This document shows, piece by piece, positions 1-6,776 of a DNA stretch of 26,659 bases. The notes below the pieces were generated by a model. It saw only the letters and a list, made by a program, of their open reading frames with translations, ran no database searches and had not been told where the DNA came from. How positions within the stretch are numbered: the first letter of the stretch is position 1; the number at the start of each line of letters is the position of its first letter. This stretch comes from Alphaproteobacteria bacterium. Lineage in GTDB: Bacteria; Myxococcota_A; UBA796; GCA-2862545. The stretch is taken from assembly GCA_020632875.1 (NCBI GenBank), contig JACKET010000034.1, positions 1 through 26,659 of the forward strand, in the 5' to 3' direction. The position numbers were made by a program, and so were the translations under genes.

Positions 1-299
1 CAGGTCTTCTGGACGCCCTTCATGCGCGCCTCGAATCCCGGCGAGACCGCCCGCTTCAGGTCGCCCTTCGCGCGGGGGCACGCCATCGCGGCCCGTGCAG
101 ACGGCCTCCCCGCGAGCCGGGCTTCGATCCACTCCCCTGCTTCGGGGGGTAGCCCCGGGCACGCCGCGAGCAGCCCGCCTGCGAAGACCCCGAAGTCCCC
201 GGCCTGGAGCGCGGTCTCGAGCCCGGCGGCGTCGCACCGGTCGTTCGCGGCGTTCCCCGGGATCGGGGCCTTCGCCAGGGCCAGCGAGAGCCAGATCAG
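1..299 (-). CDS. exported protein of unknown function, 3' end outside window
   Basis: An open frame runs from position 299 to the left edge with no stop. It begins with a hydrophobic, signal-peptide-like stretch (LIWLSLALAKAPIPG) followed by a Cys-containing sequence with CDAAG, a later C-P-G and C-P-R. Codon use is GC-rich at third positions like its neighbours. No in-frame ATG, GTG or TTG lies upstream. The best start is CTG at 299..297, which overlaps the TGA stop of the preceding gene by 4 bp (CTGA) and has GAGG about 8 nt upstream. The first in-frame ATG is far downstream and would remove the signal sequence. It belongs to the same minus-strand run as the next two genes, and like its upstream neighbour it appears exported. 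I do not recognise the family. The coding call is fairly solid; the start is uncertain. Confidence 0.6.
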   Translation of the reverse strand, partial: MIWLSLALAKAPIPGNAANDRCDAAGLETALQAGDFGVFAGGLLAACPGLPPEAGEWIEARLAGRPSARAAMACPRAKGDLKRAVSPGFEARMKGVQKT

Positions 300-1222
300 G
301 GCAGCAGCCTCGCGACCTTCTTGTCGGCCAGCAGCAGCTTCGCGAGGCCCGGATCGGCCTGACCCGTGCAGCCGCCGAGCAGCTCGGGCTGAGCGCACCA
401 GCCCCCGCCCGGCGCCTGCTTCGCGAGCACCAGGTCGGCGCGCTCGCGCACGGGGGCCGCGGCCGTCGCGCGCTTGCGGCGCGTCTCGGCATCGACGGCC
501 TTCGCGGCCTCGGCCATCGCGCGCAGCTCCTCTTTGCCGGCGCCCTGCTCGATGGCCGATTCGAACGGCAGGCGCGCCTCTTCGTCCATCCGGTCGATCC
601 CGCGCAAGGCGTCGCCCATGCCCGCACGGAAGAAGTCCGACACGACCACCCAGCGCTCGCCGCCCACCGTCGCGACGGGCTCGACGGGCAGGTCGAGCTT
701 CGGCCACTGCCTGCCGAGCACCTCGGCGAGGTCGTTCGCGAGCACGGCATCCTTGTCCATGGCCGCGGCGAGGCGCGCATTCAGGTCGTCGCCCTGGCAC
801 TCGGGGTTCGGCTTGGTGCGCTGGCGCATGCCCGGCAGCTTCGGCCCCTCGGGGATCTGGCCCTCGCACCGCACCGCGCCCGGGAACGCCGCGAGACCGC
901 GCTCGAGCGCCCGCCCGAACGCACCGTCGAAGTCCGTCACCATCGCGTCGGCGAACGCCTGCACCGTCGCGAAGTCGCGGTTGTACTGCTTCACGAGGGC
1001 ATCGAGCCGCTCGCGCTGCCCCGCGGGCTCGGCATCCCCGAGCAGGTCGAGGCCCTCTTCGAACCGGCGGAGCGCATCGGCGTACGCGCGCGACTTCGCC
1101 TGCGCATCCGACGCCGCGGAGGCCGACTGCTCGCTGGCCGTCGCGAACGCCACGCTGCTGCGCGCGACGTCGGCCGGGTGGTAGAAGCCCGCGAGCGCGG
1201 GCGCGATCCATGCGAGCAGCAT
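296..1222 (-). CDS. exported protein of unknown function (308 aa)
   Basis: The protein starts with a signal-peptide-like segment (MLLAWIAPALAGFYH) and is otherwise hydrophilic, with charged helical stretches in the middle and paired Cys residues. These occur near the centre (VRCEG and PECQG) and near the C-terminus (WCAQPELLGGC), which fits disulfides outside the cytoplasm. The start ATG at 1222..1220 shares one base with the TGA stop of the SDR gene, so the two are probably translationally coupled. It may in turn be coupled to the overlapping gene at the left edge. I do not recognise a domain. Role: an envelope or periplasmic protein is inferred only from the leader and cysteines. Confidence 0.75.
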   Translation of the reverse strand: MLLAWIAPALAGFYHPADVARSSVAFATASEQSASAASDAQAKSRAYADALRRFEEGLDLLGDAEPAGQRERLDALVKQYNRDFATVQAFADAMVTDFDGAFGRALERGLAAFPGAVRCEGQIPEGPKLPGMRQRTKPNPECQGDDLNARLAAAMDKDAVLANDLAEVLGRQWPKLDLPVEPVATVGGERWVVVSDFFRAGMGDALRGIDRMDEEARLPFESAIEQGAGKEELRAMAEAAKAVDAETRRKRATAAAPVRERADLVLAKQAPGGGWCAQPELLGGCTGQADPGLAKLLLADKKVARLLP

Positions 1223-2049
1223 CAGGGCTCCCGGACGAACAGGTCGGTCTGCAGCTTCGAACCCTCGACCACCGAATACCGTCCGAAGTCGGTCACGCCG
1301 CGGGTGCGCAGCAGGTCTTCGTCGAGGAAGCTGTTGCCCGTGACCTCGCGCGCATCGGACGTGAGGATGGCGTACGCGGCGTCGGCCATGATCTCGGGGG
1401 TACGGCTTACCTTCATCAGCGCGTCGCCTCCGAGCATCCCGACCGCCGCGGTGGCGATCGTGGTGCGCGGCCACAGGGTGTTCGACGCGATGCCCGCGCG
1501 GCGCAGCTCTTCGGCGAGGCCCAGCGCCGTCATGGTCATCGCGAACTTGCTGACCGTGTAGGCCGTGTGGCCCGCGAACCACCGCGCGTAGTCGAGGTCG
1601 ATGGGCGGCGACAGCGTCACGACGTGCGCGTTGGCGGACTTCTTCAGGTGCGGCAGCGCGGCCTTCGCGAGCATCCACGTCGCGCGGACGTTGATCTGCA
1701 GCATCAGGTCGTACCGCCGGGGCTCGAGGTGCTCGGTCGGCAGGAGCTGGATGGCGCCCGCGTTGTTCACGATGGCGTCGATGCCGCCGAAGCGCTCGAC
1801 CGTCTCTGCGACCGCCGCCTCGATCGAGGCCTGGTCGCGCACGTCGACCTGGATGCCGAGCCCGTGGCCCCCGGCCGCGTCGATCTCGCGGGCCGCGTCG
1901 TGGATGGTGCCGGGCGTCTTCGGCGTCGACACGACCGTCTTCGCCGCGACGACGACGTTCGCGCCATCCGCGGCGCAACGGAGCGCGATGGCCTTCCCGA
2001 TGCCACGCGTGCCCCCCGTGATGAAGATCGTCTTCCCCGCCAGCTGCAT
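1222..2049 (-). CDS. SDR-family NAD(P)-dependent oxidoreductase, HSDL2-like
   Basis: This is a 275-aa classical short-chain dehydrogenase/reductase. The cofactor motif TGGTRGIG is at residues 11-18, NNAG at about 95-98, and the catalytic set S147, Y164, K168 (LSPPID and AYTVSK) is intact. The segment KTVVSTPKTPGTIHDAA near residues 37-53 is characteristic of the hydroxysteroid-dehydrogenase-like 2 (HSDL2) subgroup, often linked to lipid or fatty-acyl metabolism; the substrate is not known. The start at 2049 was chosen over an in-frame codon at 2082 because AGGAGGG lies about 5 nt upstream and the SDR fold begins directly at MQLAGKTIF. The stop overlaps the next start by one base. Expected to be a soluble cytoplasmic enzyme. 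Confidence 0.92.
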   Translation of the reverse strand: MQLAGKTIFITGGTRGIGKAIALRCAADGANVVVAAKTVVSTPKTPGTIHDAAREIDAAGGHGLGIQVDVRDQASIEAAVAETVERFGGIDAIVNNAGAIQLLPTEHLEPRRYDLMLQINVRATWMLAKAALPHLKKSANAHVVTLSPPIDLDYARWFAGHTAYTVSKFAMTMTALGLAEELRRAGIASNTLWPRTTIATAAVGMLGGDALMKVSRTPEIMADAAYAILTSDAREVTGNSFLDEDLLRTRGVTDFGRYSVVEGSKLQTDLFVREP

Positions 2050-2180
2050 CGCAACCCTCCTGCGCGCGAACCCTAACGCCAATCGCCCGGGCGCCCACCC
2101 GCTCGTAAGGACGGGGGCCGGCCGGTTCCTCGAAGGGGTGTTGACCGGTTGTGGACGTCGCGGGATCGTTGTGCTGCCGC

Positions 2181-2235
2181 CGCCCGTCCACCGGGCCCGA
2201 CCTCTTTCTCTCGTGCGGGGCCCGGTCGACGGGCG
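2181..2235. terminator. 55-nt palindrome, possible terminator after the OmpA-family gene
   Basis: Arms 2181-2198 and 2218-2235 are complementary over 18 bp with one mismatch. They enclose a 19-nt pyrimidine-rich loop (on the plus strand). The structure sits 20 bp past the stop of the minus-strand OmpA-family gene and about 130 bp before the SDR start. There is no clear T-tract on the minus strand, so an intrinsic terminator is plausible but not typical. A regulator-binding palindrome is the alternative. Confidence 0.45.
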
Positions 2236-2254
2236 GAGCTGTGTCTGCCGCCGG

Positions 2255-4159
2255 TCACGGAACGACGTGCAGCTCGATCCGCTCGTTCGCAGCGTCGGAT
2301 CGGCCCGGGAGCGGCACCGTGCCCCCGAGCCCGACGGACTGCAGCCGCGACCCCTCGATGCCGCCCGCGACGAGCCACCGCTTCACGGCGTCGGCCCGCT
2401 GCTTCGAGAGCTTCTCGTTCGCTTCGGCCTCGCCCGTGGTGCGGGTGTGCGACTCGATCCGCAGGCGGAGCCCGGGCCGGTCGTGCAGGAGCGCCGTGAG
2501 CTGCCCGAGCACCACCGCGCTCTGCGGCGCGAGCAGCCCCGCGTCGTTGAAAGCCAGCGACCGACGCAGCACGACGCGATCGCCCTCGACCCCGACCTGC
2601 GACGGCGCGAGCTCGACATCGAGCTCCGACACCGCGTCGCTCTTCACCACGACCGAGCCCCGCCACGCGGCGTAGGGCTCGAATCCATCGACGGAGACGG
2701 GGTAGGAGCCCGGGGGGAGCCCGAGCTCGACGCGCCCGTCGACCACGCGGGCGGTCTTGTCGCCGACCTGGACGGCGAGCCCCGGCGGCGCGGACTGCCC
2801 CTTCGGGAGGTGGATGGTGAGGACCGCAGTTCCCGGCGGATTGCGCTCGAGGACGACCCGGATGACCTCGTCGCGGGCGGTGGCGATCGTGAAGGAGGTC
2901 TGGGACGGCTTGAAGCCGCCGGCGAACGCCACGACGGTGTACTCGCCGGGGTGGAGGTCGAGCTCCTGATCGGCGGTGGGCTCGAGGCCCTCGCCCGAGA
3001 CCTGCAGGATCGCCCCGCCCACGGGGGCGTCGCGGTCGTCGACCACGCGGATCAGCACCTTGGCGCGGGGGTCGGGACAGCCGTCGTCGTCCAGGAACCC
3101 GTCCACGTCCTCGGCTTCGTTCGGACAGGCATCCTTCTCGTCGTCGAAGCCGTCGCCGTCGTTGTCCCAGTCGGGGCAGCCGTCGTCGTCGGAAAACCCA
3201 TCGAGGTCCTCGGCGTCGCCCGGGCACCCGTCGAGGCGGTCGACCAGCCCGTCTCCGTCGGCGTCGCGCGGCCCGAAGGTCGGGGTCCAGACGACGTCGA
3301 CGATGCCGCGGAACCGGGGAGACCCCACCCCCCGCGAGACGCCCGTGCCGACGGCCCCGCGGAGCGACAGCCCCGTGACGCCGGACGGGCTGAGCCAGCC
3401 CCCCACCAGCACCTCGGCGGGCGTGGGCGCGCCGCGCGGGTCGCCCACCGGATCGGCGCCCAGCATCGAGGGAATGGTCGCCACGACCCCTTCGGCGCTG
3501 ATGCCGCCCTCGTCGGACAGGGCCCAGCTCGCGGCGAGCCGCCCGAACAACAGGTCGTCCCACGTCACGTTGTAGAGCGCGGCCCGGGGCAGCCCGCGCC
3601 AGCCGACGTTCGCCGCCAGCCCGAGCGCGCCGATGTCGCGCTCGACCGCCGCCGCGAGCTCGTAGCCGATCCGCGGGCTCGCGATGGCCCGCGCCGCGTC
3701 GGGGCTCGGCAGGTCGAGGCGCGCGATCAGGCCGATGCCGACGGGGTCGCGCGTGGGGTCGAGGACGGTGAGGCGGCCATCGACGGCGACGTTGCCGAGC
3801 GCGGTGCCGTCGACCCCCAGATCGCTCGTGGCGATGGGGTACACGGGCACGTCGAGCCCGAATCGGAAGCGGTCGTACTCGAGGGTGCCGATGAGGTCGA
3901 TGACGAAGGCGTCGCGCACGACGGACACCTGCTCGCGCCCGTTCCCGCCGTCCCACGAGACGACGAGGGGTGCGTTCGCGTAGCCGAGGCCGAGCTGGAA
4001 GCCGCCCACGGGCGTGTCGCGGATGCGCCCGGCGTCTTCGGTGATCGACGTGCGGCGCGTGGCGAGGGCCCGGTGCAGCAGGTCGGCGTCGAGCTCGGGG
4101 ACCCCGATGGCGTCGGAATCCGGGGGGGTCTGTGCGAGCGCGAACGAGAGGACGAGCAT
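2255..4159 (-). CDS. OmpA-family outer-membrane protein with TSP3 repeats and carboxypeptidase-regulatory-like domain
   Basis: The 634-aa protein has a short signal peptide (MLVLSFALAQ). Residues ~50-295 look like a beta-strand-rich barrel or transporter-like domain with alternating hydrophobic residues. Residues ~297-365 are calcium-binding thrombospondin type 3 repeats (DADGDGLVDRLDGCP and similar, with paired CP motifs). Residues ~368-520 hold two PEGA/carboxypeptidase-regulatory-like Ig-type modules (GEYTVVAFAGGFKPS and GSYPVSVDGFEPY). Residues ~524-634 are an OmpA-like peptidoglycan-binding domain with NEKLSKQRADAVKRWL and the closing NERIELHV. Such proteins anchor the outer membrane to peptidoglycan in Myxococcota. 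The start ATG lies 4 bp after the stop of an upstream lipoprotein gene, which suggests one operon of envelope proteins. The domain order is clear; the cargo or ligand is unknown. Confidence 0.92.
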   Translation of the reverse strand: MLVLSFALAQTPPDSDAIGVPELDADLLHRALATRRTSITEDAGRIRDTPVGGFQLGLGYANAPLVVSWDGGNGREQVSVVRDAFVIDLIGTLEYDRFRFGLDVPVYPIATSDLGVDGTALGNVAVDGRLTVLDPTRDPVGIGLIARLDLPSPDAARAIASPRIGYELAAAVERDIGALGLAANVGWRGLPRAALYNVTWDDLLFGRLAASWALSDEGGISAEGVVATIPSMLGADPVGDPRGAPTPAEVLVGGWLSPSGVTGLSLRGAVGTGVSRGVGSPRFRGIVDVVWTPTFGPRDADGDGLVDRLDGCPGDAEDLDGFSDDDGCPDWDNDGDGFDDEKDACPNEAEDVDGFLDDDGCPDPRAKVLIRVVDDRDAPVGGAILQVSGEGLEPTADQELDLHPGEYTVVAFAGGFKPSQTSFTIATARDEVIRVVLERNPPGTAVLTIHLPKGQSAPPGLAVQVGDKTARVVDGRVELGLPPGSYPVSVDGFEPYAAWRGSVVVKSDAVSELDVELAPSQVGVEGDRVVLRRSLAFNDAGLLAPQSAVVLGQLTALLHDRPGLRLRIESHTRTTGEAEANEKLSKQRADAVKRWLVAGGIEGSRLQSVGLGGTVPLPGRSDAANERIELHVVP

Positions 4160-4163
4160 CCGG

Positions 4164-4649
4164 TCAACGGGCCGGGGTGGCGGAGAGCGACAGCATACGC
4201 GTTCCCAGCGCGTCGGTGAAGGTCACGGCCAGCACGACGCCGTCGCGGGAGCCCACCATGGCGGCGGTGCGCATGCCCGCGAGGTTCTGGTGGTCGGAGG
4301 CCACCTCGATGCCCTCGGCGACGAACCAGTCCGAGTAGAACGCGACGATCGCATTCGCGTCGTCTGCGTCGCGCAGGCGGTACGACACCGTGCGCGGCCC
4401 GCCGTCGTCCGAGTCGACGACGCTGTCGATCGGGATGTCGCCGGGCGGCGCGGGCAGCGGGAAGTCGGCGGGCAGCGACGCGTTCTCGCCCTGGGTGATG
4501 ACCTGGGTCGACCCGTCGGGGTTCGTGAGCACCACGCGGTCGCCATCCACCTCGATCTCGGACCCCGAGATCAGCTCTGCGAGCCCCTCGGCGATGCCCG
4601 AGCACCCGAGGAGGAAGACGAACGACACCCCGATCACCGCGCGCCGCAT
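4164..4649 (-). CDS. small lipoprotein of unknown function (161 aa)
   Basis: The leader MRRAVIGVSFVFLLGC ends in a lipobox (LLGC), so Cys16 should be lipidated. The mature protein begins with an acidic, Gly-rich segment (EIEVDGDRVVLTNPDGST), then a Pro-rich stretch. It ends in an alpha/beta domain of about 90 residues (VSYRLRDADDANAIVAFYSDWFV), a pattern often seen in small secreted proteins that detect or bind a ligand. No named family is recognised. The start at 4649 was chosen for the leader; a purine-rich G-run lies just upstream. The stop is 4 bp before the OmpA-family start, so the two are almost certainly co-transcribed, which suggests an outer-membrane location. Confidence 0.85.
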   Translation of the reverse strand: MRRAVIGVSFVFLLGCSGIAEGLAELISGSEIEVDGDRVVLTNPDGSTQVITQGENASLPADFPLPAPPGDIPIDSVVDSDDGGPRTVSYRLRDADDANAIVAFYSDWFVAEGIEVASDHQNLAGMRTAAMVGSRDGVVLAVTFTDALGTRMLSLSATPAR

Positions 4650-4727
4650 GAAACCCCCGCCGATCCGCCGGCGCCCCGTTCTACCATCCGGCACCCGCCC
4701 GCCATACCCTTGCGACGGAGGTGTCTG

Positions 4728-5435
4728 ATGTGTGGCCGCTACTCGCTCACCGCGCCAGCGAGCGTGATCGCCGAGATCTTCGAGGTCGACGTGCTCCCCG
4801 AGGTCCTGCCCCGCTACAACGTCGCGCCGAGCCAGAGCGTGCCGGTGATCGTCGAGATGCCCGACCAGGATGCGAACGGCGAGTGGTCGCCGGGCACCAG
4901 CGTCCGCACGCTGCAGATGTTCAAGTGGGGCCTCATCCCGTTCTGGGCGAAAGACGCCAAGATCGCGTACAAGACCATCAACGCGCGCGGCGAGACGGTC
5001 GAATCGAAGCCCGCGTTCCGCTCGTCGTTCAAGAAGCGCCGGTGCCTGATCATCGCGGACGGCTTCTACGAGTGGAAGCGGCTCTCGAAGACCCACAAGA
5101 TCCCGCACCACATCCAGACCGACGGCAAGCCGTTCGCGATGGCGGGCCTGTGGGCGAAGTGGACCGACCCCGCGACGGGCGAGGACGTGCTCTCGTGCAG
5201 CATCGTCACCACCGGGCCGAACGCGCTGATGGAGAGCATCCACGACCGGATGCCCGTCATCCTCGAGAAGCGCGACTGGGATGCGTGGCTCTCGCCCGAC
5301 ACGCCCGTCGAGCGCCTGAAGGAGCTCATCCGCCCCTTCCCCGCCGAACAGATGAAGGAGCGGTCGGTCTCGTCGTTCGTGAACAACGCGCGAAACCAGG
5401 GCCCCGAGTGCCAGGCGGACTACGTCGAGGAGTGA
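4728..5435 (+). CDS. yedK: SRAP-domain abasic-site processing protein (YedK/HMCES family)
   Basis: The 235-aa protein spans the whole SOS-response-associated peptidase (SRAP) domain. It starts MCGRYSL, so Met removal exposes Cys2, which in this family forms a thiazolidine DNA-protein crosslink to abasic sites in single-stranded DNA. The other signature residues are present: Asn85 in INARGET, Glu115 in GFYEWK, and His172 in IHDRMPVIL. The motifs YNVAPSQ and KWGLIPFWAKD are also present. Length and order match E. coli YedK. The start follows GGAGGT with 5 nt spacing. It is divergent from the lipoprotein gene, with 78 bp between the starts, and has no operon partner; the following 1.3 kb is non-coding repeat DNA. 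Predicted role: cytoplasmic protection of abasic sites at replication forks. Confidence 0.97.
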   Translation: MCGRYSLTAPASVIAEIFEVDVLPEVLPRYNVAPSQSVPVIVEMPDQDANGEWSPGTSVRTLQMFKWGLIPFWAKDAKIAYKTINARGETVESKPAFRSSFKKRRCLIIADGFYEWKRLSKTHKIPHHIQTDGKPFAMAGLWAKWTDPATGEDVLSCSIVTTGPNALMESIHDRMPVILEKRDWDAWLSPDTPVERLKELIRPFPAEQMKERSVSSFVNNARNQGPECQADYVEE

Positions 5436-5511
5436 TCGCCCTGTGCCCGAGGTGTGTGGCGCGGACCGTCGCGAGTGCCCGGTCGATGTCGTGACACAAC
5501 CCGGATCTGCA
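5436..5511. other. short intergenic gap between SRAP gene and repeat element
   Basis: These 76 bp hold neither an ORF nor a clear hairpin terminator for the SRAP gene. The last bases (TGCA before the terminal repeat) are shared with the left flank of the second element near 21060, so the element boundary could lie up to 4 bp further left. Confidence 0.5.
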
Positions 5512-5571
5512 TCACGCAGATGACGCAGAAGGACGCAGATGACGCAGAAACCACGCCGTCACGGGTCGAGC
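5512..5571 (+). repeat. left terminal inverted repeat of element 1
   Basis: Starts TCACGCAGATGACGCAGA. The first 40 bp match the right end perfectly in inverse, and the next 20 bp differ at 3 positions. Internally it is a near-tandem of about 10-bp units (CGCAGATGA, CGCAGAAGGA). Confidence 0.85.
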
Positions 5572-5585
5572 GTCCTCGTGTCCCC

Positions 5586-5675
5586 GAACGCCTTGACGGT
5601 CAAGACCTCTGTGCCCCCGGAACGCGGCGTTTCAGCCGCGTTCACAGGGGGTACCGAGGTCCCGTCAAGACGTTC
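5586..5675. repeat. hairpin-forming segment in element 1
   Basis: A perfect 9-bp stem (5620-5628 with 5635-5643, 6-nt loop) sits inside weaker outer complementarity running from GAACG at 5586-5590 to CGTTC at 5671-5675. The outer arms share CTTGACGG/CCGTCAAG and GACCTC/GAGGTC. Several inner bases are unpaired. Confidence 0.6.
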
Positions 5676-5685
5676 AGTAGTTGAG

Positions 5686-5730
5686 ATTCCGTCGGGACGA
5701 CGCCCGCTTGCGGGCGGTGGCCGACGGAAT
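5686..5730. repeat. second hairpin in element 1
   Basis: A 10-bp perfect outer stem, 5686-5695 with 5721-5730, encloses a 6-bp inner stem, 5702-5707 with 5710-5715, and its 2-nt loop. It directly follows the hairpin ending at 5675 and has no counterpart in the right half of the element or in the second element. Confidence 0.65.
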
Positions 5731-6610
5731 CCCCTTCGATGGGGATTGCACCGCCAAGGACGCCAACGTCCACCCGTGAGCGTCAGGCCTTCTTGCGGAC
5801 CGGATTCGGGACTCACCAGAGCAGGCCGGCGTTTCGGACCGGACGAGCGGTGATCCTCCGTTCGGCTCCATGCCGCACGTCGTGGGGCGGACGGCAAGGT
5901 CGACGGCCGGTCTGCTCACCAGAGCAGGCCGATGCTTCGGGCCGCCGTACATCGAGCCGTCGATGCTCCCGCCAACATCGGTGTCAGAGCGAACCCGAAC
6001 ATCGAGATGATGCAGGAATACGCGTGATTCTCGAGATTTCTACTCCCCCGCGGAGTCCGACGGTCGCCTGGTCTTCTGCGCTCAGGCACTCTTCGAGGTC
6101 AGGGCGTCGGAGACTGCGATCGCACCGCCGTAGCACGGCTCCGTTCGGCTTCAGACCCGGCGCGTCGCGGGCCCCGGGTCGCCTCGCTCGCACTCCGGAG
6201 AGGGCGCCGGCGCGAACACCTCGAAAACAGAATTCGAAAATATGACGAAGAAGGCAGACTCATTTCGATGTTCTGGTTCGCTCTGACACCACCAGACCAC
6301 CAGTTCAACGCGGCTCTGGTCGACTCGGGCGCGGGTCGGGCGCTCCTGCAGCTCCGGCACGCACAGCGACCACAGCGGTCCACAGCCTCTCGAGCGCCTC
6401 ATTAGGCCAACGCCTGTACACCCCCGAGACCGCCGAGGTCCCACCCGAAACGCCCGCCTGCTCTGGTGAGTCCCGATTCCAGTCCGCGGGCAGGCCCTCT
6501 CTGTCGACCCGAGCACCGGGACGTCCCTCACGACACCCGGAGGCTGCGGGTGGAGCCTCGGCGTCCTCGGCGGTGCAATCCCCCTCGACGGCCAGCGGGG
6601 AAGAGAGGCC

Positions 6611-6670
6611 GCTCGACCCGAGACGGCCTCGTTTCTGCGTCATCTGCGTCCTTCTGCGTCATCTGCGTGA
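6611..6670 (-). repeat. right terminal inverted repeat of element 1
   Basis: Inverse of 5512-5571 with three mismatches. Homology with the second element continues outward past this end: CTGAGACGC, CGAAGCTCGAC and a GCCACAG hairpin occur after both. The true right border may therefore be about 50 bp further right. Confidence 0.85.
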
Positions 6671-6702
6671 GCCCCTGAGACGCTCGAAGCTCGACTGCCC
6701 AG

Positions 6703-6720
6703 GCCACAGAGCGCTGTGGC
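6703..6720. terminator. 7-bp stem hairpin downstream of the Ig-like lipoprotein gene
   Basis: GCCACAG (6703-6709) pairs with CTGTGGC (6714-6720) across a 4-nt loop. It lies 57 bp past the stop of the minus-strand gene ending at 6777 and could terminate it. A related hairpin follows the second element near 21600, so it may instead belong to the repeat family. A 17-bp inverted copy of the adjacent sequence (6723-6739) sits inside the element at 6361-6377. Confidence 0.35.
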
Positions 6721-6776
6721 TCGCTGTGGTCGCTGTGCGAGACCGGGGGCGGCAACGCGGGTCTCCGACCAGGACC

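Larger units (their letters stand above)
5512..6670. mobile_element. mosaic near-palindromic non-coding repeat element with 60-bp terminal inverted repeats
   Basis: The ends 5512-5571 and 6611-6670 are inverted copies, 57 of 60 bp identical. They carry the tandem CGCAGATGACGCAG-type motif. Further nested inverted pairs lie inside: 5741-5764 with 6560-6583 (1 mismatch in 24), 5795-5837 with 6445-6487 (3 in 43), and 5980-6010 with 6260-6290 (2 in 31). A partial third copy of the 43-bp block lies near 5913-5941. No ORF has convincing codon use or similarity to a protein family, so any movement would need a transposase from elsewhere. The middle is visibly less GC-rich than neighbouring genes. 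A shorter relative occurs at 21064-21567. A MITE-like or REP/BIME-like dispersed repeat family fits best; active mobility is not shown. Confidence 0.7.

Noticed and set aside
22..2076. 684-aa plus-strand ORF and similar Arg/Pro/Ala-rich ORFs across the window
   Set aside because: They lie antisense to well-supported minus-strand genes, have low-complexity Arg/Pro/Ala composition and match no family. Very high GC makes long spurious frames common.
2049..2082. Upstream start of the SDR at 2082
   Set aside because: It adds an Arg-rich extension ahead of the SDR fold, whereas 2049 has an AGGAGG at proper spacing.
5512..5571. Possible CRISPR array from the CGCAGATGACGCAG tandem
   Set aside because: Units are about 10 bp with no unique spacers between them, occur as inverted ends of an element, and no cas gene is present.
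5539..5853. 104-aa and other small ORFs inside the first repeat element
   Set aside because: They cross inverted repeats and hairpins, are equally open on both strands, and show no GC-rich third position bias or family similarity.
5436..6776. tRNA, rRNA or riboswitch in the long non-coding gap
   Set aside because: No cloverleaf, rRNA-conserved segment or known riboswitch core was recognised; the structure is explained by inverted repeats.
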